Positions 27,302-35,314 of a stretch of DNA of 64,000 bases are shown one piece after another (the stretch's first letter is position 1; every line of letters begins with the position of its first letter). The stretch is from Chloroflexota bacterium. Lineage in GTDB: Bacteria; Chloroflexota; Anaerolineae; Aggregatilineales; Phototrophicaceae. Location: the NCBI GenBank assembly GCA_013388745.1, contig JACAER010000029.1:1-64000 (forward strand), read 5' to 3'. A program made the position numbers and the translations under genes. Under the pieces are notes generated by a model. It saw nothing but the letters and a program-made list of their open reading frames with translations, ran no database searches and was not told where the DNA came from.

Positions 27302-30268
27302 TTACGGCAGAATCGCGCCAATGTCCAGTGCGTTGCCGCGCAGCGTCATGTCCACAAGATCATGAGCCGAGCCAAAGCTAAGCGCGAGCGCCTGGTCGAG
27401 CGCACCTGTGAGAATGGTCGGCAAATGTGTATTGACCGCGCTCACCAGCGCTGCCGGCGCGGGGTTGCCGTTCAGGTCGGTGGGGGGGCCATAGGTGATT
27501 TGGACAAGGTTGCTGCCCTGCTGGATAACGACCGGGACGATGCCGCGCACGCCAACACTTTCAACATAAATGCTTAATTGGTTGGGTGTAATCACGACGA
27601 GAATGATGCGCAGCGGTGTGGTGGGCTGCGCCTGCATCCAGTACAGCAAATCCTGATCGCGCAGCACTGTCGTGCGATAGCCCACAGGCGTGGGCGTAGG
27701 GGTGGGCGGCAGCAAGGCAGTTAAGGCATTATCAAGATCGATACGTCGGAAGGTCAGCCCATTGCGTGTATCAAGTACAGGCACGCCGGAATTACGCAGA
27801 ATGTTGAGCGCATTGGTGACAGTCACGGTGGGTTGTGCCTGGCGCAGCAGTGCCCAGGCGCCCGTGACCTGCGGCGCGGCCATTGATGTACCGCTCAGCG
27901 ATTGAAACATATTGCCAGGTATGGAAGAAATGATATTCGATCCGGGAGCTAACAGGCTGAGGAAGCTGGCGGTGTTGGAAAAGCTGGAAAGGGCATCAGC
28001 ATCAGTGGTGGAAGCAACGCTGATGGCAGTAGAAATACAGGCAGGAAAACCGAGCGCATCACTGAAACCATCGTTGGCCGAAGCAATCACGGTGGCAATA
28101 TTGACGGCGCGCAGTTGGTCAATGGCCGCTTTCATCTCGGCGGCGGGTACGCTTAAGTCATTATCACACACACTGGTGTAGCGCCCGCCACCGATACTGA
28201 GATTGACCGAAGCGATGGTGTATACCGGATGCAGTATGGCATAGGTGTAGTTGAGGGCGTTGATCTGATCGGCTGTGTAGCTCAAAATACACGGTGGCGT
28301 ATAAGGCGCGCAGAGGCCGGCGTGATAAAATGCCGTGAACACTTGAATAGCGATGATATTGGCACTGGGCGCGACACCGCGATAAGTCGCATTGCCGCCG
28401 GCGGCGATTCCCGCCACATGGGTGCCATGATCGCAGCTCACACCAAATAAGTTGCAGCGGTCAAGGGCTGCCGCCCCTGTGCCGAATTGTTCAGTTTGGC
28501 CGCTAGGACACAGAGAATCCTGGCGTTCGTTGATCGTTGGGGTGCCGGGGTTGTCGGTTTCATTCCACGAATAACAGGCTTCGGTGACAACACGTCCGTC
28601 GAAAGAGCTGTGCGTGCGTTCGATGCCGCTGTCTACGATGACGACCGTTTGTCCTGTGCCTGTGTAGCCCATCGCCCAGGCTTCGGGGGCATCAATCACG
28701 CCGGCGCTGGAGTTAAGCCGGAGCGGCAGCGGTCTGTCTTCGCTGATATTGGTGATTCCTGGCAGAGTCATCAGATGTTGCAGCGCGGTCTCATCGACTT
28801 GCAGCGCCAGCGCCGGGATCAGCCATTGGTCTGACTGTGCGACAATCTGGGCGGCATAGCCGCTCAGGGCGCTGATTATGGCCTGCTGCGCCTGGACGAT
28901 TTGGGTCTGCTGCGCCTGCACGGCCTGCGGCGCAAGCTGAGCCTCTGGCTGAAAATTCACGGCCAGGCTGACAATGACGCGCAGTATTCCGCTTGAACGC
29001 GCAGTATTGAGTAAGGCGGCATAATGAGAGGGCCATGCGCCGGGTGTCGCACTGGGAACAGCCACGACCAGTGTATTGCTTCCCCCGAAGCGCACAAAGC
29101 CGCCATCGAGGGTTAAGGTGCGGCCAGAAGCCAGCTCTAAGGCGGCGATGCCAGCGACATAGGGCGCGGCGAAGCTTGTGCCGGTCATCAGCCCGTAGCT
29201 GCCGTCGATTTGGGTGGTCAAAATGTCGCGTCCTGGCGCAAAGAGATCGATACCTGCCGCAGGACTGAAACTGCTGCGCTGCAAGTTTTGATCGACAGCG
29301 CCAACGGCGATAACAGCGGCAAAGGCTGCCGGGTAAAGCAGCCGGTCAGGGTAGTTGCCAGCGGCAGCGACAATCAATGCGCCGCGCGCGACAGCGTACT
29401 CCACGGCGCTTTCCAGTACAGAGGAAGACTGTGTACCGCCTAAAGAGAGATTGATAATCTGCACGCCGTTGTCCACCGCATAGATCATGGCGGCAGCGAC
29501 ATCGGAGTATGTGCCGACACCCTGCGCGTTGAGCACACGCAGCGGCAAAATCTGGATGTTGGGGGCGACGCCGGCGATGCCCAGATCGTTATTGGCATTA
29601 GCCGCCAGAATACCTGCGGCGCTGCATCCATGTCCAAAATCGTCCTGCGGGGCGGAATCGTTTTCTACAAAATCGTAGCCGGGCAGGATGCGCCCTTGCA
29701 GATCGGGGTGGGTAGTGCATATACCACTGTCAATCAGGGCAACGGCGATGTTGGGCGCGCCGGTCTGCATTTGTGCCCATGCGCTGGGCGCGCCGATGGC
29801 CGGAAGCGCCCACTGCTGCGGGTAGAGCGGGTCATTGACACTGGTCTGCTGCGCGCTGACGTAATAATCAGGCTCGGAGCGAGCAACAATGGGTGAGTCG
29901 GGAAGATCAAGTGTGCCTGTGGGCAGGGTGGCGACGACAGTGTTTAAGGCCGGAATGTCGCGAGAGACGGCAGCGCCGATTGACTGGAGATAGGCTGCGC
30001 GCTCTTCGGATGTGGCGGCGGATGAAAAGGCGATGACAACCTGATTCGGCACAAGGGCGTCGGACGCAGGAGCTGCGGCCACCACGGGGGTAACTGAGGG
30101 AGTGATCCCGCTGCCGGAAGGGCGCTGCGGGGGAGTTAAGGTAGGAAATGCGGCCAGCGTGGGGAGGCGATTATCTGCTGGCGGCGGTGGAATCAGAACA
30201 AGGGTAAACAGCACAAGGGCCAGAAGGCTCAACGTGGCGGCGAGGGGCAAAAAAGGCTGTTTTTTCAT
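27302..30268 (-). CDS. Secreted subtilisin-like protease with two complete catalytic domains
   Basis: 988-residue exported protein. The signal peptide (about 1-30) is followed by a Thr/Pro-rich linker and an I9-like propeptide domain (about 75-135). The first S8 domain has Asp180 (VALIDSG), His213 (DFGHGC), Asn305 and Ser365 (GTSFAAP). A second I9-like region (about 425-515) precedes the second S8 domain with Asp546 (VIVDSG), His614 (DHGTHVAG), Asn732 and Ser795 (GTSMAAP). Both triads look intact. A C-terminal domain (about 850-988) after a Thr/Pro linker is unrecognised. Subtilases normally carry one catalytic unit (about 270-400 residues), so this is an internal duplication of a propeptide-protease unit. 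Confidence 0.92.
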   Translation of the reverse strand: MKKQPFLPLAATLSLLALVLFTLVLIPPPPADNRLPTLAAFPTLTPPQRPSGSGITPSVTPVVAAAPASDALVPNQVVIAFSSAATSEERAAYLQSIGAAVSRDIPALNTVVATLPTGTLDLPDSPIVARSEPDYYVSAQQTSVNDPLYPQQWALPAIGAPSAWAQMQTGAPNIAVALIDSGICTTHPDLQGRILPGYDFVENDSAPQDDFGHGCSAAGILAANANNDLGIAGVAPNIQILPLRVLNAQGVGTYSDVAAAMIYAVDNGVQIINLSLGGTQSSSVLESAVEYAVARGALIVAAAGNYPDRLLYPAAFAAVIAVGAVDQNLQRSSFSPAAGIDLFAPGRDILTTQIDGSYGLMTGTSFAAPYVAGIAALELASGRTLTLDGGFVRFGGSNTLVVAVPSATPGAWPSHYAALLNTARSSGILRVIVSLAVNFQPEAQLAPQAVQAQQTQIVQAQQAIISALSGYAAQIVAQSDQWLIPALALQVDETALQHLMTLPGITNISEDRPLPLRLNSSAGVIDAPEAWAMGYTGTGQTVVIVDSGIERTHSSFDGRVVTEACYSWNETDNPGTPTINERQDSLCPSGQTEQFGTGAAALDRCNLFGVSCDHGTHVAGIAAGGNATYRGVAPSANIIAIQVFTAFYHAGLCAPYTPPCILSYTADQINALNYTYAILHPVYTIASVNLSIGGGRYTSVCDNDLSVPAAEMKAAIDQLRAVNIATVIASANDGFSDALGFPACISTAISVASTTDADALSSFSNTASFLSLLAPGSNIISSIPGNMFQSLSGTSMAAPQVTGAWALLRQAQPTVTVTNALNILRNSGVPVLDTRNGLTFRRIDLDNALTALLPPTPTPTPVGYRTTVLRDQDLLYWMQAQPTTPLRIILVVITPNQLSIYVESVGVRGIVPVVIQQGSNLVQITYGPPTDLNGNPAPAALVSAVNTHLPTILTGALDQALALSFGSAHDLVDMTLRGNALDIGAILP

Positions 30269-30396
30269 GTGTCCAGTAAGTTGTGCTTAACGTTTTCTAT
30301 CATAGATTATCACGTTATCGTTTGCCCTATAATTCACTTAATGAATTTTTTACGATTTTTATGGATTTTTTTCGGAATTGCTGCGGGTGTATCAAT

Positions 30397-30432
30397 CAGG
30401 ATGGGTGCGCAGCCTCCGGCGTGCCCATCCTG
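30397..30432. repeat. Intergenic hairpin downstream of the ABC exporter
   Basis: Nine-base perfect arms CAGGATGGG (30397-30405) and CCCATCCTG (30424-30432) with a GC-rich inner part that can extend the stem. No T tract on the minus side. It may end or stabilise the exporter mRNA. Confidence 0.5.
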
Positions 30433-30453
30433 AACAGCGGTCATCTTTGAGCT

Positions 30454-31290
30454 TTAGCGACGGCGGGTGCGAACGCGCAGGCCGTGCATGGCAAAAGCGA
30501 ACAGCACAAGGCCCATAATCAGGCAGGCGGCGACACCGCCGGCCATGATTTCGGCATTCCAGCCGATATTGATGGTGGTGCGCATAGCGTCGAGGATGTA
30601 GGTGATGGGATTGTAAGTGGCGGCGACTTTAATCCAGCCGCTGAGCAGATCGAGCGGGACGAAGGTGGCAGTCAGGAACGAGAGCGGGAAAAAGAGGAAA
30701 CTGGCGCCCTGAGTAGCCGCCGCGTTGCCACTCATGAGCGCGATGCCCACCGTCCAACCGGCGAAGGCTGTGCCCAGCAGCAGCGCGAAACCGATAACGG
30801 TCAGCAGGCCGGGCAAACCGGTGACCGGTTCCAGCCCCATGAAAAGCGCTACCATGATGACGACGGTTGTCTGCAATACGAGGATGACGGCCCCGGCGAC
30901 CATGGGGCCAAGGAGCAGCGCGCCGCGACTGATGGGCGTGAGCATCAGCTTGTCGAAGTAGCCGTTTTCGATGTCGCGCACGATGCTTTGTCCGGCCACG
31001 CCCGCGCCGCTGAGCGCCGCGCTGACAATGGACAGCGGTAGAATGAAGCCGAGATAACTTTGCCCGCGCAGGCCGGGCAGGAAGCCAGATGCTCCGCCCA
31101 GCGTCGATTCGTAGATGAGCAGGAAAAAGGCGCTGATGATTAGCGGCGGCAGAATGACGCCAGGCACGCGAAAGTTGGTGACCAGACTGCGCCAGGTCAT
31201 CATGGTGACCTGCTGCACGAAAGGCATGCGTGCGGGTGCATGGTGTTCGGCCTGCGCGGGCAGGCGGCGTGTAGAGGTAATGCTTGCCAT
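30454..31290 (-). CDS. ABC-2 type exporter permease (DrrB-like)
   Basis: 278-residue membrane protein with about six hydrophobic segments and the ABC-2 fold hallmarks, such as IENGYFDKLMLTPISRGALLLG before the third helix and FFPLSFLTATFVPLDLLSGW late in the protein. It pairs with the ATPase encoded upstream (31406-32374) to export a hydrophobic compound, lipid or drug. The N-terminal 25 residues are polar. The gap to the ATPase gene is 115 nt and holds a 20-nt perfect palindrome. Confidence 0.92.
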   Translation of the reverse strand: MASITSTRRLPAQAEHHAPARMPFVQQVTMMTWRSLVTNFRVPGVILPPLIISAFFLLIYESTLGGASGFLPGLRGQSYLGFILPLSIVSAALSGAGVAGQSIVRDIENGYFDKLMLTPISRGALLLGPMVAGAVILVLQTTVVIMVALFMGLEPVTGLPGLLTVIGFALLLGTAFAGWTVGIALMSGNAAATQGASFLFFPLSFLTATFVPLDLLSGWIKVAATYNPITYILDAMRTTINIGWNAEIMAGGVAACLIMGLVLFAFAMHGLRVRTRRR

Positions 31291-31368
31291 GAGAGTAGTC
31301 CTTTGTTGAGTTACACTAAAAGCGGTCGATGCTGATGTAAAAGCCGTTTGAAGTCATGTTGTGGCGCA

Positions 31369-31388
31369 GGGCGAGCCATGGCTCGCCC
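31369..31388. repeat. Perfect palindrome GGGCGAGC-CATG-GCTCGCCC type
   Basis: Twenty-base perfect inverted repeat with 10-base arms and no loop bases to spare, between the ABC ATPase and permease genes. It shares GGGCG ends and a CATG centre with 62755-62774 and 53828-53854. Confidence 0.85.
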
Positions 31389-31405
31389 CTGGGATGACTT
31401 AAGGA

Positions 31406-32374
31406 TTAGGCGACTTCGGCGGTTTTGGCGTCTGGTTGGAAGCTCTGGCCGGTGACTTGCAGGAACACATCGTCGAGAGTCGGCTGTGTCAGGGTGAGCG
31501 CGACGGGCACAAGCGCCTGTGTATTCAGGCGGTTGACAACGGCAGGCACAACTTCCGCCGCACCGTTGCGGTACAGTTTGAGCGTCTTACGGTCAATCTG
31601 CACTTTTTCGAACATATCGCCGAGCGCATGTTTTGCCAGTTCGACACTCTCGCCATCCTTAAAGGTAACGTTGATCGACTCGCTGCCGAGCGCCGCCTTG
31701 AGTTCCTGGGGTTGACCTTCGACGGCGATCTGGCCTTTGTCGATGATGGCGATGCGATCGGCCAATTCGTCGGCTTCTTCGAGATACTGTGTGGTGAGGA
31801 AGATGGTCATGCCGTATTCACGGTTCAGGCGGCGCACTTCTGCCCAGACATCGCGGCGGCTGGCAGGGTCAAGGCCGGTGGTCGGCTCATCCAAAAAGAG
31901 AATTTCGGGACGATGTACCAGAGCCAGGGCCAGATCGAGGCGCCGGCGCATCCCGCCGCTGTATTTGCCCACAGGGCGCTTGGTCACATCAGCCAGTTTG
32001 ACCAGTTCGAGCAGTTCGAAGGCGCGTTTTTGTGCCTCTTTACGCGACATACCGAACAATTGTCCCTGGATGGTCAGCAGTTCGGTGGATTTCATAAGGG
32101 GGTCAAGGCCGATTTCTTGCAGCGCGACGCCGGCGATACGCCGCACCTGGGCGGCCTGCGAGACCACATCGAAGCCGCCGACATGCGCATGACCGGCGCT
32201 GGGCAGCACGAGCGTTGTGAGCATGGCGACAGTGGTACTTTTGCCCGCGCCGTTGGGACCTAAGAAGCCGAAGATTTCGCCTGTTTTGACCTCGAACGAC
32301 ACACGGTTGACCGCTGTCACATCGCTTCCGAAGCGTTTTACTAATTGATCCGCGACAATTGCCCCTGAAGACAT
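31406..32374 (-). CDS. ABC exporter ATPase (DrrA-like)
   Basis: 322-residue ATPase. Walker A GPNGAGKST, signature YSGGMRRRLDLALAL, Walker B ILFLDEPTTGLD, and H-loop region TIFLTTQYLEEADEL are all present. A C-terminal domain (about 220-322) ending in LTQPTLDDVFLQVTGQ is typical of the DrrA/daunorubicin subgroup. ATG 32374 has a GGAAGGA sequence upstream; the longer start at 32422 adds 16 residues without homology. Together with the permease gene it forms an exporter under the MarR regulator encoded upstream. Confidence 0.94.
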   Translation of the reverse strand: MSSGAIVADQLVKRFGSDVTAVNRVSFEVKTGEIFGFLGPNGAGKSTTVAMLTTLVLPSAGHAHVGGFDVVSQAAQVRRIAGVALQEIGLDPLMKSTELLTIQGQLFGMSRKEAQKRAFELLELVKLADVTKRPVGKYSGGMRRRLDLALALVHRPEILFLDEPTTGLDPASRRDVWAEVRRLNREYGMTIFLTTQYLEEADELADRIAIIDKGQIAVEGQPQELKAALGSESINVTFKDGESVELAKHALGDMFEKVQIDRKTLKLYRNGAAEVVPAVVNRLNTQALVPVALTLTQPTLDDVFLQVTGQSFQPDAKTAEVA

Positions 32375-32475
32375 ACCTGTTTCCTTCCCGTTGTAGAGAT
32401 GACAATAAGAAACTAAGCTCAAGCGAAAACGCTGAGACCTGAACCCGGTTATCGAAATGCGAACTACGTGTTGTA

Positions 32476-32946
32476 TTACTCGTGGCGCAGAGTGGGATCG
32501 CGCTCCAGCGCTGTGGCGAAGACATCGCGCAGCACGGTGAGGCCTTCAATCAGGGCTGTTTCTTGCTGCTCTGAAAGTTCGTCCAGCAGGCCGGCGATAC
32601 GTTTTTCGACATGTCGATTGATGTCGTCCAAAACTGTGCGCCCTTGCGATGTGATCTCGATCCAGACAACACGGCGATCTTCCAGCGAACGTTTACGCAG
32701 CACCCAACCACGTTCTTCCAACGCAGTGATGGTGTTGGACATGGTGGGCGAACTGACAGAATGCCGCTCGGCGAGTTCGCCTAAGGTGTATGTGCGGTGG
32801 TTGAGCATCCCCAGCAGGGGCACATGACCGGCGGCGAAGATATGGCCGGTGCTGCGCATTTCCAGGGACATGACACGCATGACCAGCGGGATGATTTCGA
32901 GCATTTTTTTCGCAATACGTGCCTGTTCTTCGTGTGCCAAGTTCAC
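32476..32946 (-). CDS. MarR-family transcriptional regulator
   Basis: 156-residue winged-helix dimeric regulator. The core is YTLGELAERHSVSSPTMSNT (recognition helix) followed by ITALEERGWVLRKRS, then the wing with DRRVVWIEITSQGR. A GTG start at 32946 has AGAGAAG just upstream. It is the first gene of the MarR-ATPase-permease unit. A perfect palindrome at 32971-32983, 25 nt before the start, is a good autoregulatory operator. MarR proteins of this layout usually repress a linked exporter until the exported compound binds. Confidence 0.92.
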   Translation of the reverse strand: MNLAHEEQARIAKKMLEIIPLVMRVMSLEMRSTGHIFAAGHVPLLGMLNHRTYTLGELAERHSVSSPTMSNTITALEERGWVLRKRSLEDRRVVWIEITSQGRTVLDDINRHVEKRIAGLLDELSEQQETALIEGLTVLRDVFATALERDPTLRHE

Positions 32947-32970
32947 CGCTTCTCTTAGCAGCGCTAATGG

Positions 32971-32983
32971 TTAGTACTACTAA
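32971..32983. promoter_or_regulatory. Candidate MarR operator
   Basis: Perfect palindrome TTAGTA-C-TACTAA in the divergent region between the MarR gene and the FrnE-like gene. Size and position fit a MarR dimer site. Confidence 0.5.
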
Positions 32984-33142
32984 TCAACCACTGTGTACAT
33001 CATATGAGTTTTCAAGAGTGGGGTCAATGCCGCTGGATGAGCGTTCGGTAAAAGGCTGCTAAACTCTTGGTGAAGGGCGGTTTGACCAACGCGGGACGGC
33101 GGGGTAAATTGGTGCGGCGAGGTATCAAGGAGAGAAAAGCGT

Positions 33143-33742
33143 ATGGCGATTGAAATTGATGTCTGGTCGGATTATGTCTGACCGTACTGCCTGTTAGTCT
33201 CTTCCAGTTTGGAGAAGCTCGAAAAGCACTATGCCGTAGACATTCGCTGGCGCGCATTTGAACTGCGCCCAGCGGGTACGCCCCCGATGACGGAAGCGTT
33301 TATGCAGTATATCGCGACGGCGCGGCCAAAGTTTGAGCGTGTGGCACGCGAACAGTATGGGCTGGAAATCGACAGCGGTCCGTTTGGCATCAATTCGCAC
33401 GCGGCGCATGTGGCGGCACATTATGCGGTGCGGATGGGCGTTGGCGCGGCGTATCACAACGCGCTGCTGCGCGCCTACTGGCTGGAAGCGCGCGACATCA
33501 GCGATGCGGGGGTATTGGTCGAATTAGGCGAAAAGGCTGGCCTGAGCGCCGAAGGGCTGCGCGCGGCATTGGCTGACGCTGATTATGACAACAGCGTCAA
33601 GGCGGATATTTATCAGGCGCAACTACTGGGATTAGACGGCGTGCCGGCACTGATCTTCGCGAAAAAGTACCTGGTGAGCGGCGCGCAGCCGTATGATGTG
33701 CTGGCGCGTATCGTAGAACAGCTACAGGCGAAAGTGCGGTAG
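33143..33742 (+). CDS. DsbA/FrnE-like thiol oxidoreductase, probable selenoprotein (UPYC active site)
   Basis: 199-residue thioredoxin-fold protein, read with one in-frame TGA (33179-33181, codon 13) as selenocysteine. Before it, codons 1-12 give a normal FrnE/DsbA N-terminus (EIDVWSDYV), after it PYC follows, so the active site reads U-P-Y-C where relatives have C-P-x-C. The rest is continuous: helical insert (about 60-150), then the cis-Pro strand LGLDGVPALIFAKKYLVSGA and a final helix. ATG 33143 has AAGGAG 10 nt upstream. Starting at the TTG at 33209 would delete the catalytic site and first strand. Location is probably cytoplasmic (no signal peptide). Alternatives are a nonsense mutation or read error. 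The next gene is convergent. Confidence 0.8.
33199..33217 (+). promoter_or_regulatory. Possible bacterial SECIS-like hairpin
   Basis: Directly downstream of the TGA, CTCTTCC (33199-33205) can pair with GGAGAAG (33211-33217) with one mismatch and one G-U, leaving a five-base loop AGTTT. The loop begins 24 nt after the TGA and has G among its first two bases, which agrees with the loose bacterial SECIS model. The stem is short, so this is only supportive. Confidence 0.4.
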
Positions 33743-33746
33743 TAGG

Positions 33747-34727
33747 CTAAAGGGGCAAACGCTGGGCGGCGAAGCCGATCATTTTCGCCAGCAGCCCGGC
33801 GTAGTCGCAGCCGATGCTGCGCGCCGAGCGAAAAAAATTGCTGGCGTCAGAAAAATCCGGGTTGGGGTTGATATCGATCAGGTAAGGCTGGCCGCCGCGC
33901 ACACGCACGTCCATCGCGCCATAATCGCGTGCGCCTATCGCGCGATAGGCGGCAATCGAAATACGTTCGATTTGTGCTTTGAGCGCCGCGTCTAGACCCT
34001 GGGCGACGCTGATTTTCACGCCCTGCTCGTACCATTTGGTGTCGAAATCCTTGAGGTGGTGATGGTAATCGGGCAGCGCAGAATAGTCGAAAGCCAGCAG
34101 CGGCAAGACCTCGACAGCGTCGCCATTTCCCCACAAACTGACACGATATTCTGTGCCGTCGATGAAGTCCTCGACAAGCGCAGGCTGCTGCCACTGCTGC
34201 ACACATTGGCGCACCTGCTGTGCCAGCGCTTGAGGCGTATCCACTACGGAATCGCTGGAGATGCCGAAGGAACTATGCAGCGCGACGGGCTTGACAAGCG
34301 CCGGGAAATGCGGCCAATCGGCGGGGGCATCTTTCTCACAAATAACGTAAGCAGGCGTGGGTAAGTGGTGGGCAAGGAGCAGTTGTTTGACGCGGCTTTT
34401 GTCGCACGAGAGATGCAGTACGGCGTCGTCTGCGCCAGTGTAGACGATCCCCAGTTCATCCATCAGGGCAGTGATCGGGTCGAGGCCGTTGGGGTCATCG
34501 AGATAGCCGTCACAGTAGTTGAAAATCAGTGTCCGCTTGTTATCCAGTTTTTCCAGCTTGTGGCGAATCGCTTCGTTGACATGGAGTATGTCGGCGTCGA
34601 ATCCGGCGCTGCGCAATGCATCGAGCGCTGTTTGGATAGTTTGCTCGCTGGCAAGCGTGTTGAGAATCACCGGATCAGTGACGGTAAAAGGGCGATAGGC
34701 AATCAGGACTTTATAGGGAGCGTTCAT
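33747..34727 (-). CDS. D-Ala-D-Ala ligase-like ATP-grasp protein
   Basis: 326-residue ATP-grasp enzyme. The N-terminal domain has NTLASEQTIQTALDALRSAG and the IFNYCDGY turn; the ATP-grasp part shows CDKSRVKQLLLAH, FPALVKPVALHSSFGIS, VEDFIDGTEYRVSLWG and the metal-binding DINPNPDFS near the end. The fold ligates a carboxylate to an amine through an acyl phosphate. It is not a standard Ddl, because the usual N-terminal GGxS-type start is missing; it more resembles stand-alone D-Ala-D-Ala ligase-like proteins of unknown substrate. It ends 4 nt from the convergent FrnE-like gene. Confidence 0.85.
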   Translation of the reverse strand: MNAPYKVLIAYRPFTVTDPVILNTLASEQTIQTALDALRSAGFDADILHVNEAIRHKLEKLDNKRTLIFNYCDGYLDDPNGLDPITALMDELGIVYTGADDAVLHLSCDKSRVKQLLLAHHLPTPAYVICEKDAPADWPHFPALVKPVALHSSFGISSDSVVDTPQALAQQVRQCVQQWQQPALVEDFIDGTEYRVSLWGNGDAVEVLPLLAFDYSALPDYHHHLKDFDTKWYEQGVKISVAQGLDAALKAQIERISIAAYRAIGARDYGAMDVRVRGGQPYLIDINPNPDFSDASNFFRSARSIGCDYAGLLAKMIGFAAQRLPL

Positions 34728-34849
34728 TTTTTATTAAAATCTGTGTCGAATAAAAGTGAGCCACTATTTTTGCACAAAAGGCTGTAGATGCCAGCCCAAT
34801 CCCGACGCGGATTGCCGCTGCTGGGAAAAAAGGACGTTAAGCGGTAAGA

Positions 34850-34866
34850 GTGATGACATGTATCAC
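34850..34866. promoter_or_regulatory. Weak inverted repeat upstream of the ArsR gene
   Basis: GTGAT and ATCAC arms spaced by seven bases (GACATGT), 62 nt before the ArsR start in the region shared with the divergent ATP-grasp gene. It may be an operator; the evidence is only the symmetry and place. Confidence 0.25.
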
Positions 34867-34927
34867 GGGCGCAGAAGGCGCAGTTTCGCCAATAATCCGA
34901 ATGAACGGATAGAGGAAAGGCTAGTTT

Positions 34928-35272
34928 ATGGACTCGCAGCTTATGGAGGAAATCGAACTTCTCCATAACCAGGTATGCCAGGCATTGGGCGATCCGATAC
35001 GTATCGCTGTCATATATCTGTTGGCCAACCGCGCGCAAAATGTGAGCGACCTGACTGCTGAACTCGACCTGCCACAGTCCACGGTTTCGCGCCATTTGAA
35101 GATTTTGCGAGATCGCGCGCTGGTGAAAACTACGCGGCAGGGCACGGCGGTGTATTATGCGCTGTCTGACAAACGCATTGTGCAGGCACTAGACTTGATG
35201 CGCGGATTGCTGCGCGATCGTGTTGTGCAGCAGTTGCAGGTGGTGACACCCCAGGATGAGGAGGGATTATGA
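34928..35272 (+). CDS. ArsR-family winged-helix regulator
   Basis: 114-residue helix-turn-helix protein with ALGDPIRIAVIYLLA, the recognition region LPQSTVSRHLKILRDRALV and a wing TTRQGTAVYYALSD. No CxC or ELCVCDL-type metal site is present, so it is not a classical arsenic/cadmium sensor. ATG 34928 is preceded by GAGGAAAGG. It stands alone in its direction, divergent from the ATP-grasp gene and convergent with the mutarotase-like gene; its target is unclear. Confidence 0.9.
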   Translation: MDSQLMEEIELLHNQVCQALGDPIRIAVIYLLANRAQNVSDLTAELDLPQSTVSRHLKILRDRALVKTTRQGTAVYYALSDKRIVQALDLMRGLLRDRVVQQLQVVTPQDEEGL

Positions 35273-35276
35273 GCAG

Positions 35277-35302
35277 GCGGGCGCAGCGCTGGCCACGCCC
35301 GC
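35277..35302. terminator. GC-rich hairpin between convergent genes
   Basis: Seven-base arms GCGGGCG (35277-35283) and CGCCCGC (35296-35302), 5 nt after the ArsR stop and 13 nt before the end of the convergent gene. No T tract follows, so termination is only likely by position. The GGGCG/CGCCC words match other palindromes here. Confidence 0.4.
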
Positions 35303-35314
35303 AGCGCAGCGACC

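Noticed and set aside
30329-30356. AT-rich hairpin followed by T run (AATTCA...TGAATT)
   Set aside because: It has the terminator shape in the plus direction, but no plus-strand gene ends there; probably part of the AT-rich upstream region of the subtilase gene.
33209-33742. FrnE-like gene starting at TTG 33209
   Set aside because: This start has no Shine-Dalgarno and removes the first strand and the active site, while the upstream in-frame part from 33143 is homologous apart from the TGA codon.
34928-35272. Arsenic or metal resistance regulator
   Set aside because: The ArsR-fold protein lacks the Cys motifs of metal sensors and no metal resistance gene is nearby.
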